Shown here: positions 1 through 6,500 of the stretch, piece after piece
Layout of the letters: the number at the start of each line of letters is the position of its first letter
Numbering within the stretch: position 1 is the stretch's first letter
NCBI GenBank assembly: GCA_027729635.1
Contig: JAQCEM010000063.1
Coordinates: forward strand, 1 to 9,533
Direction: 5' to 3'
Length of the DNA: 9,533 nucleotides
Origin: Casp-actino8 sp001510335
Lineage (GTDB): Bacteria > Actinomycetota > Acidimicrobiia > Acidimicrobiales > Ilumatobacteraceae
Program-made: the position numbers and the translations under genes
Notes under the pieces: generated by a model
What the model saw: only the letters and a program-made list of their open reading frames with translations
Database searches by the model: none
What the model was told of the DNA's origin: nothing

Positions 1-68
1 TGGTCAATATGACCCATCGTTCCAATATTCACATGAGGCTTCGTACGCTCAAACTTCGCCTTAGACAT
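1..68 (-). CDS. tuf: Elongation factor Tu, N-terminal fragment (cut by window edge)
   Basis: EF-Tu is the GTPase that carries aminoacyl-tRNA to the ribosomal A site. Only the first 22 codons are present: ATG at 66-68 on the minus strand gives MSKAKFERTKPHVNIGTMGH followed by I and D, then two bases of the next codon. This is the classic EF-Tu amino terminus leading into the G1 P-loop, whose GKT lies beyond the edge. Compared with the common form GTIGHVD, it has Met18 and Ile21, both conservative changes. A purine-rich AAAGGA at 80-85 lies 11 nt upstream of the ATG and is a plausible ribosome binding site. The gene follows fusA on the same strand after a 184-nt gap, the usual end of a str operon. 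Identity is secure; the rest of the gene cannot be judged. Confidence 0.95.
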   Translation of the reverse strand, partial: MSKAKFERTKPHVNIGTMGHID

Positions 69-148
69 GGCTGTCACTTTCCTTTACTTGTTGGTTGGTT
101 TGGTATACCGCTCAATGTGATTGGTACGTGGTGTCAAGGATCATTGCT

Positions 149-174
149 GTGTGGGACCTACAGGTCATTCACAC
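149..174 (-). other. Hairpin in the fusA-tuf spacer
   Basis: In the minus-strand RNA, GUGUG (174-170) pairs with CACAC (153-149), and an inner GACC (166-163) pairs with GGUC (158-155) around a UGUA loop. An asymmetric internal loop (3 nt against 1 nt) separates the two stems, giving nine base pairs in all. No run of U follows, so it does not resemble an intrinsic terminator. It sits mid-spacer between fusA and tuf. The rest of the 184-nt spacer holds no gene that I can support. A processing or regulatory role is only an inference, and a chance fold is possible. Confidence 0.35.
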
Positions 175-252
175 GAGGTGCGAACGATATCAGCGGAAAT
201 TCCACCGTCACACTCTCAGTTCAAAGAACCAGTTATTTATAGAGAATTCTGC

Positions 253-2352
253 TCACTCGCCGCGGGTGCGCTTGATGATTTCGGTGGCAATTGCTTCTGG
301 TACCTGCTGGTACGAGTTGAATTGCATGGTGTAGGTCGCACGGCCCTGGGTACGTGAACGAAGGTCGGTTGAGTAACCGAACATTTCGGACAACGGAATC
401 TGAGCACGAACTACCTGCGTATTACCGCGAGCTTCCATACCTTCGATACGGCCACGGCGGCTTGACAAGTCACCCATGACGTCGCCCATGTATTCCTCAG
501 GGGTCACAACTTCAACACCCATGATGGGTTCCATGATGACGGGGCGAGCCATTTCGGCAGCCTTACGGAATGCCTGCTGACCAGCAATCTTGAACGCCAT
601 TTCGCTGGAGTCCACGTCGTGGTATGCGCCGTCGACCAAGGTGACCTTGACGTCAACAGTTGGGTAGCCGGCGAGAACACCATTATCAAGTGCCATTTGC
701 AGACCCTGGTTGGTCGGGTTGATGTATTCGCGAGGAATCTTTCCGCCACTGATCTTGTCCACGAACTCGTAACCCTTACCTGGATTCGGTTCCATGTTGA
801 TCTTCACAACTGCGAACTGACCAGAACCACCGGACTGCTTGATGTGGCGGTATTCGACTTGTTCAACCAACTTGGTGACGGTTTCGCGATAGGCCACTTG
901 GGGCTTACCAACGGTTGCGTCCACGTTGAATTCGCGCTGCATACGGTCGACGAGAATTTCAAGGTGAAGTTCGCCCATTCCGGAAATAACGGTCTGGCCG
1001 GTTTCTTCGTCGGTACGAACGCGGAAGGTCGGGTCTTCATCGGACAATGACTTGAGAGCCTTGCCCAACTTGTCCTGATCGTCCTTGGTCTTGGGTTCGA
1101 TAGCCACGTGAATAACAGGCTCGGGGAAAATCATTCGTTCAAGAATGATGGCGTTATTGCGATCGCACAAGGTGTCACCAGTGGTGGTTTCTTTAAAACC
1201 AAGTCCAGCAACGATGTCACCAGCAAATGCGGAATCAAGATCTTCACGCTGGTTTGCGTGCATCAACAAAATACGACCAAGGCGTTCACGACGCTCTTTG
1301 GTGCTGTTGTAAATTTCGTCGCCCTTGTTGATCGTTCCGGAATACACGCGGAAGTAAGTCAGCTTGCCGAATGGGTCGGCCACGATCTTGAAAGCAAGAG
1401 CCGCGAACGGTCCGTTTTCATCGGCCGGACGCTCGGCTGGGGTTTCGGCTTCGCCGGGCAACACACCTTGTGCGGGACGAATGTCAAGCGGGCTCGGCAA
1501 GAGGTCAACAACGGCGTCAAGCATGGGCTGAACACCCTTGTTCTTGAATGCTGAGCCACACAACACGGGAACGAAGTCGAATGCCAAGGTGCCCTTACGC
1601 AATGCACGCTTGACTTCGTCAATTGATAGTTCTTCACCAGCGAGGTACTTCTCCATCAATGCATCATCGGATGTTGCAATGGTTTCAAGAAGTTCTTCGC
1701 GGTACTGATTGGCCTGATCAACCATGTCGGCCGGGATGTCGGTTTCGTCCCACTTGGCACCGAGTTCTTCGTCATGCCAAATGAGTGCTTTCATCTTCAC
1801 GAGGTCAATGAGACCAGCGAAAGGCTTTGCGCTTTCGGGTCCACCAGAACCGATGGGAAGGTGAATCACTGCAACAGTCGCTTCAAGGCGATCTTTCACC
1901 ATCGACACGGTGCGATAGAAGTCGGCACCGATGCGATCCATCTTGTTCACGAAGCACATACGCGGAACGTTGTATTTGTTGGCTTGACGCCACACGGTTT
2001 CGGTTTGCGGTTCAACACCTGCAACCGAGTCAAACACTGTGACAGCACCGTCGAGCACGCGCAATGAGCGCTCGACTTCAATGGTGAAGTCCACGTGGCC
2101 GGGGGTGTCGATGATGTTGATGCGGTGGTCGTTCCAGATACACGTCGTAGCCGCCGAAGTAATGGTGATACCGCGCTCTTGTTCTTGAGCCATGTGGTCC
2201 ATGGTTGCGGCGCCGTCGTGAACTTCACCGATCTTGTAGCTCTTACCGGTGTAGTAGAGAATGCGTTCTGTTGTCGTCGTCTTACCGGCATCAATGTGGG
2301 CCATGATGCCGATGTTGCGAGTGCGATCTAGTGGATACTCACGCTTAGCCAT
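253..2352 (-). CDS. fusA: Elongation factor G (translocation GTPase)
   Basis: EF-G drives translocation of tRNA and mRNA after peptide bond formation and, with RRF, helps recycle ribosomes. The 699-residue product is full family length. GTPase motifs are in order: G1 AHIDAGKT (18-25), switch I RGITI (60-64), G3 DTPGH (82-86), G4 NKMD (136-139) and G5 GSA (266-268). Domain III shows SGMGELHLEI (458-467). Domain IV carries the tip region with HDVDSSE (578-584), and domain V contains MGDVMGDLSSRRGRIEGME (622-640). The ATG at 2350-2352 gives the standard MAKREYPLDR start. Its ribosome binding site is weak (GAAAG at 2362-2366, 9 nt away), so translation may depend partly on coupling or on the hairpin upstream. 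It lies between rpsG (104 nt) and tuf (184 nt). This looks like the canonical str-operon EF-G, not an EF-G2 paralogue, with no visible damage. Confidence 0.98.
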   Translation of the reverse strand: MAKREYPLDRTRNIGIMAHIDAGKTTTTERILYYTGKSYKIGEVHDGAATMDHMAQEQERGITITSAATTCIWNDHRINIIDTPGHVDFTIEVERSLRVLDGAVTVFDSVAGVEPQTETVWRQANKYNVPRMCFVNKMDRIGADFYRTVSMVKDRLEATVAVIHLPIGSGGPESAKPFAGLIDLVKMKALIWHDEELGAKWDETDIPADMVDQANQYREELLETIATSDDALMEKYLAGEELSIDEVKRALRKGTLAFDFVPVLCGSAFKNKGVQPMLDAVVDLLPSPLDIRPAQGVLPGEAETPAERPADENGPFAALAFKIVADPFGKLTYFRVYSGTINKGDEIYNSTKERRERLGRILLMHANQREDLDSAFAGDIVAGLGFKETTTGDTLCDRNNAIILERMIFPEPVIHVAIEPKTKDDQDKLGKALKSLSDEDPTFRVRTDEETGQTVISGMGELHLEILVDRMQREFNVDATVGKPQVAYRETVTKLVEQVEYRHIKQSGGSGQFAVVKINMEPNPGKGYEFVDKISGGKIPREYINPTNQGLQMALDNGVLAGYPTVDVKVTLVDGAYHDVDSSEMAFKIAGQQAFRKAAEMARPVIMEPIMGVEVVTPEEYMGDVMGDLSSRRGRIEGMEARGNTQVVRAQIPLSEMFGYSTDLRSRTQGRATYTMQFNSYQQVPEAIATEIIKRTRGE

Positions 2353-2405
2353 CGTCGTTCACTTTCGGTTTGTTTGCAGTTCGTGTCAGGGGGTTTTACA
2401 TAGTC

Positions 2406-2431
2406 GCACCCCGGTGTTGAGACCGGGGTGC
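2406..2431 (-). other. Strong GC-rich hairpin between rpsG and fusA
   Basis: A perfect 10-bp inverted repeat, GCACCCCGGT (2406-2415) and ACCGGGGTGC (2422-2431), flanks a 6-nt loop. It starts about 25 nt after the rpsG stop. No U-tract follows on either strand, so it is a poor candidate for an intrinsic terminator. An alternative 5-bp stem, GCTGA (2430-2434) with TCAGC (2445-2449), shares bases 2430-2431 with it, so the two folds would compete. Likely roles are an mRNA-processing or stability element, a partial attenuator, or a protein-binding site that sets the rpsG to fusA ratio. The repeat itself is read directly; the role is inferred. Confidence 0.7.
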
Positions 2432-2456
2432 TGAGGTAGTCATATCAGCGCTGGAA

Positions 2457-2927
2457 TTACCAGCGATAGTGAGCGAAAGCCTTGTTTGAATCGGCCATCT
2501 TTTGCATGTCATCACGCTTCTTGACGGCAGCACCAAGACCATTCGATGCGTCGAGCAATTCGTTCGCCAAACATTGTGCCATGCTCTTTTCACGACGAGC
2601 ACGCGAGTAGTCAACGACCCAACGAATAGCCAACGTGTTGGCACGGCGGGGCTTCACTTCAACCGGAACCTGATAGGTCGCTCCACCGACACGGCGGCTA
2701 CGAACTTCAAGCGGAGGACGAGTGTTGTCAATGGCACGCTTCAAGGTGGCGATTGGCTCGGCACCAGTCTTTTCTTCAACCATCTTGAGTGCGTCGTACA
2801 CGATCTTTTCTGCAGTGCTCTTTTTGCCACTGAGCATGACCTTGTTCATCAATTGTGTGACGAGCAATGACCGGTACACCGGATCGGGCGTCATTTCACG
2901 GCGGGGGGCGGGACCCTTACGGGGCAT
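2457..2927 (-). CDS. rpsG: 30S ribosomal protein S7
   Basis: S7 nucleates assembly of the 30S head by binding the 3' domain of 16S rRNA, and it sits near the E-site tRNA. The 156-residue product is normal family length. The N-terminal part holds the S7 signature region DPVYRSLLVTQLMNKVMLSG (15-34) followed by KKSTAEKI. The beta-hairpin RRVGGATYQVPVEV spans 78-91, and the basic C-terminus ends HYRW. The ATG at 2925-2927 is supported by AGGTGA at 2934-2939, 6 nt upstream, the cleanest ribosome binding site in the window. It follows rpsL by only 35 nt. In E. coli, S7 represses its operon by binding the roughly 100-nt rpsL-rpsG gap. The gap here is much shorter, so that mechanism is probably absent or relocated (inference). 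Confidence 0.98.
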   Translation of the reverse strand: MPRKGPAPRREMTPDPVYRSLLVTQLMNKVMLSGKKSTAEKIVYDALKMVEEKTGAEPIATLKRAIDNTRPPLEVRSRRVGGATYQVPVEVKPRRANTLAIRWVVDYSRARREKSMAQCLANELLDASNGLGAAVKKRDDMQKMADSNKAFAHYRW

Positions 2928-2933
2928 ATCAAT

Positions 2934-2939
2934 TCACCT
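2934..2939 (-). promoter_or_regulatory. Ribosome binding site of rpsG
   Basis: AGGTGA on the minus strand, 6 nt before the rpsG ATG. It is a strong match to the anti-Shine-Dalgarno complement and is the main signal inside the 35-nt rpsL-rpsG gap. Confidence 0.8.
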
Positions 2940-2962
2940 ATTCCTTTTGGTCTCTACTGCGA

Positions 2963-3334
2963 TCACTTGACGCGCTTTGCGCCATAGCTGCTACGGGACT
3001 GCTTACGGTTCTTCACTCCGGCTGCGTCGAGGGCGCCACGAATGATTTTGTAACGAACACCGGGAAGGTCGCGTACACGACCACCACGGACGAGAACGAT
3101 GGAGTGCTCTTGAAGGTTGTGACCTTCACCAGGAATGTACGCAGTGATTTCAACACCACTTGACAAACGAACACGAGCCACCTTACGAAGAGCCGAGTTC
3201 GGCTTCTTGGGGGTGTTGGTGTACACGCGGGTGCACACGCCACGACGCTGCGGTGAACCCTTGAGGGCTGGCGTCTTGCTCTTGGTGAATTTGGTGCTAC
3301 GTCCTTGACGGACCAGCTGCTGAATTGTGGGCAC
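2963..3334 (-). CDS. rpsL: 30S ribosomal protein S12 (GTG start, Arg at position 88)
   Basis: S12 lies at the decoding centre and tunes tRNA selection and fidelity; it is the target site for streptomycin-resistance mutations. The 123-residue product runs from MPTIQQLVRQ to YGAKRVK. Family motifs include QRRGVCTRVY (29-38), PKKPNSALRK (42-51, with Lys43 intact), GEGHNLQEHS (69-78) and RGGRVRDLPGVRY (83-95). Residue 88 is Arg, codon CGC at 3071-3073 on the minus strand, where E. coli and M. tuberculosis have Lys. Asp89, the residue methylthiolated in E. coli, is kept. The reading frame stays open upstream into rpoC, but GTG at 3332-3334 is chosen because it gives the conserved MPTIQQLV start and has AGAGGT 6 nt before it. 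It is the first gene of the str part of the cluster, 187 nt after rpoC. Confidence 0.97.
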   Translation of the reverse strand: MPTIQQLVRQGRSTKFTKSKTPALKGSPQRRGVCTRVYTNTPKKPNSALRKVARVRLSSGVEITAYIPGEGHNLQEHSIVLVRGGRVRDLPGVRYKIIRGALDAAGVKNRKQSRSSYGAKRVK

Positions 3335-3340
3335 TCTTTG

Positions 3341-3346
3341 ACCTCT
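3341..3346 (-). promoter_or_regulatory. Ribosome binding site fixing the GTG start of rpsL
   Basis: AGAGGT on the minus strand ends 6 nt before GTG (3332-3334). It decides the start: the frame is open for a further 300 nt upstream, but no equally placed site precedes another start that gives an S12-like N-terminus. Confidence 0.75.
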
Positions 3347-3354
3347 TTGCTTGT

Positions 3355-3374
3355 CCGCAACCTCAAGGCTGCGG
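3355..3374 (-). other. Hairpin just upstream of the rpsL ribosome binding site
   Basis: In the minus-strand RNA, CCGCAGCC (3374-3367) pairs with GGUUGCGG (3362-3355) around a UUGA loop. That is eight pairs with one G-U. In plus-strand RNA that position would be an A-C mismatch, so the fold suits the mRNA strand. It ends 8 nt before AGAGGT. It could insulate or expose the rpsL initiation region; this role is inferred. Confidence 0.5.
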
Positions 3375-3403
3375 AATATCTTGGCGACTCTCGCACCTGC
3401 CAA
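3375..3403 (-). promoter_or_regulatory. Candidate sigma-70-type promoter for the str genes
   Basis: On the minus strand, TTGGCA (3398-3403) matches the -35 consensus TTGACA at five of six bases. A 17-nt spacer (3381-3397) follows, then GATATT (3375-3380), which matches TATAAT at four of six including A2 and T6. A start about 7 nt downstream would fall near 3368, inside the 5' arm of the 3355-3374 hairpin, some 35 nt before the rpsL GTG. It is well placed to give the str genes extra transcription beyond rpoBC read-through. Matches of this quality also arise by chance. Confidence 0.4.
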
Positions 3404-3430
3404 AGAACACGCAGGGACTTGAGATGTTAC

Positions 3431-3475
3431 GAGCGCCCCACGAACAACGGCAACCCGTTGCCCATGGGGCTTCTC
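3431..3475 (-). other. Nested hairpin in the rpoC-rpsL spacer
   Basis: GCCCCA (3470-3465 on the RNA strand) pairs with UGGGGC (3440-3435). A further GAG/CUC pairing (3475-3473 with 3433-3431) lies outside it across a small internal loop. Inside sits GGCAA (3462-3458) with UUGCC (3453-3449) around a CGGG loop; CAACG/CGUUG is an alternative inner stem. No U-tract follows. The spacer between rpoC and rpsL is therefore structured and not a simple gap. Function is unknown; attenuation or mRNA cleavage are possibilities. Confidence 0.45.
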
Positions 3476-3521
3476 GATATGACGATATTTCTTTGCTTTG
3501 TAACCTTTTCCGGCCCGATTA

Positions 3522-6500
3522 TCAGCCGGGTGTTGAACCCTGGGAGACCCAGCTCTGGCTGAGGACATCAGAAATGTCCGAGTCATCACTGTGATAGGTC
3601 GCCATTGGCACGTAATCGGGGGCATCGATGCCAAAGTCTCGGTAACGCATCATGCCCGAACCAGCCGGGATGAGTTTGCCGATGATGATGTTCTCCTTGA
3701 GGCCATTGAGCGAGTCGCCGCGGCCATCGATAGCAGCCTCGGTGAGTACGCGAGTGGTCTCTTGGAAAGATGCAGCCGACAGCCATGATTCGGTGGCGAG
3801 CGATGCCTTGGTGATACCCATCAGTTCGGTACGACCTTCGGCGGGACGCTTGCCATCTTCGACCATCTGACGGTTGGTGTCACGGAACGTCTTGTTGTCG
3901 GTGCGCTCACCGGGCAAGAAGGTCGTGTCACCGGTTTCTTGAACGCTCACGCGACGAGTCATCTGACGAACGATGAGTTCGATGTGCTTGTCGTGGATCG
4001 ATACACCCTGGTCGCGGTACACCTTTTGAACTTCTTCAACAATGTAGGTCTGAGTTTCGCGGATGCCCTTGATCTCCATGATTTCTTTTGGATCAAAAGG
4101 ACCGTCAGTGATGGCTCGTCCGGCGGTGACTTCTTGTCCGTCTTTGACAATCGGTCGGCTACCCGTGGGCAACAACACCAAGTGCTCTTCGCCAGCATCG
4201 TCAACAACGTTCACGGGAATACCCTTGCCGTCGTCTTCGCCGATGCGTACAACACCCGTGGCTCGAGCCAAACGTGCTGAGCCCTTCGGTGTACGAGCCT
4301 CGAACAATTCAACGACGCGTGGCAAACCGCCGGCGATGTCCTTACCAGCAACACCACCAGTGTGGAACGTACGCATGGTGAGCTGAGTACCAGGTTCACC
4401 AATTGACTGAGCCGCAATAACACCAACAGCTTCACCCAATTCAATGGGCTTTCCGCTGGCGAGTGAACGGCCGTAGCACAATGCGCAAACACCAAGTTCG
4501 GCATCGCATGTGAGTACTGAACGCACGCGAACACGATTGATGTTGTCGTCCTTAACCATCTCTGACATCAATTCATCGTCGATGATGGTGTTACGGGCAA
4601 CAACAGTTCCGTTAACGGTGGTATCGATTGCAAGTGCACGTCCGTACAACTTGGTTTCAACATACGACTTACGGTTTGCAGTGTCGGGCTGAACGTTGTC
4701 GATCCACACACCAAGTGCGGTACCACAATCGTCTTGACGAACAATGAGTTCTTGAGCCACATCAACGAGACGACGAGTCAAGTAACCCGAGTCGGCGGTA
4801 CGAAGAGCGGTGTCAACAAGTCCCTTACGAGCACCAGGAGTAGCAATGAAGTACTCAAGGGTTTCGAGACCTTCACGGAAGTTGCGCTTGATGGGACGAG
4901 GAATCATGTCACCACGAGGGTTAGCCACGAGACCACGCATACCGGCGATCTGACGCATCTGCGTCATGTTTCCGCGAGCACCCGAGTCGATCATCATGTA
5001 GACGGGGTTGGTGAGTTCGGCCTTGAAAGCCGTTTCCATTGCGTCTTTGACCTTGTCGGTTGCTTCAGACCAAACGCTCACTTCTTGCTGACGACGTTCG
5101 CCGTCAGTAATGATGCCGCGCTTGAACTGGTTCTCAACGTTCTCTGCTTGCTTTTCGTAATCGTCGAGCAATGCTCGCTTCGAAGCTGGCGTCTTCACGT
5201 CGTCAATCGAAACCGTGAGGCCCGACTGCGATGCGTAGCGGTAGCAAATGGCTTTGATCGCGTCGAGCGAGACAGCAACTTGAGCGTTAGTGAAGTGATC
5301 GGAGAGAACTTCAACGAGTTCTCCCATTTCCTTCTTCTTGATGGGCTTGGCGATGTGGCCAAAGCGATCGGTATAGGTCTCAGGCAATGCCTCTTCAAAC
5401 AACAAACGGCCAGGAGTCGTTTCGAAATTTTCACCAGAGTTTTTACGCATCTTGATCTTGGCGTGAATCTTCACGGTGCCTTCATCAATTGCTCGCAAAA
5501 CTTCCCAGTTGTGGCGGAAGACGCGACCTTCACCCAATGTCCAGGGGCCATCGTTGGTGAGGTAATACGCACCAATGATGAGGTCCTGACTCGGGGTCAC
5601 GATCGGGCGACCAGAAGCCGGTGACAAAATGTTGTTGGCGCTCAGCATGAGCACGCGAGCTTCGGCCTGAGCCTCTGCTGACAACGGCACGTGCACAGCC
5701 ATCTGGTCACCGTCGAAGTCAGCGTTGAATGCTGTACACACGAGTGGATGAATCTGAATGGCTTTGCCTTCAACAAGTACGGGCTCGAATGCCTGAATTC
5801 CCAAACGGTGAAGCGTGGGTGCACGATTCAACAACACTGGGTGTTCGCGAATGACTTCTTCGAGCACGTCCCACACGCGTGGATGACGACGTTCAACCAT
5901 GCGCTTGGCGCTCTTAATGTTTTGTGCGTACTCAATGTCGACAAGACGCTTCATCACGAATGGCTTGAAGAGTTCGAGAGCCATCAACTTAGGCAGACCA
6001 CACTGATGCAAACGCAACGTCGGTCCGGCCACGATGACTGAACGACCCGAGTAGTCAACGCGCTTTCCGAGAAGGTTCTGACGGAAACGTCCTTGCTTAC
6101 CCTTCAACATGTCGGACAGCGACTTGAGCGGACGGTTACCAGGTCCAGTCACGGGGCGACCACGACGACCATTGTCAAACAACGCGTCGACTGCTTCTTG
6201 CAGCATGCGCTTTTCGTTGTTGACGATGATCTCAGGTGCACCAAGACCGAGCAAACGCTCGAGACGATTGTTGCGGTTGATCACGCGACGGTACAAGTCG
6301 TTGAGGTCTGACGTTGCGAACCGTCCACCTTCAAGTTGAACCATCGGACGCAGTTCGGGCGGGATCACCGGAACAACATCAAGGATCATGGCCTTCGGAT
6401 CATTTTGACGACGACCAGTTTCGGGATCGCGCTGGTTGAACGACGCAACAATCTTGAGACGCTTAATGGCCTTCTGCTTACGCTGTGCGCTCAGTGGCTT

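Noticed and set aside
102..137. Perfect -35 hexamer TTGACA (minus strand, 132-137) upstream of tuf, with TATACC at 102-107
   Set aside because: The spacing is 24 nt, too long for a sigma-70-type promoter, and no acceptable -10 lies at 16-18 nt. A tuf promoter may exist, but this pair does not support one.
619..1554. Two plus-strand open frames over 140 codons (619-1050 and 1108-1554)
   Set aside because: Both are antisense to intact fusA and show no recognisable domain or convincing start signal.
2406..2431. rpsG-fusA hairpin as an intrinsic terminator
   Set aside because: No T-run follows the stem on either strand, and the downstream genes are essential members of the same cluster.
2963..3634. 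A longer rpsL of 223 residues starting inside rpoC
   Set aside because: The extra 100 residues have no S12 similarity, cover the spacer and the rpoC 3' end, and the GTG at 3332-3334 has a proper ribosome binding site and gives the conserved N-terminus.
4734..5624. Long plus-strand open frame of 296 codons
   Set aside because: It lies wholly antisense to rpoC, whose motifs are intact across the region. The translation resembles no family I know and looks like a shadow of the rpoC codon pattern.
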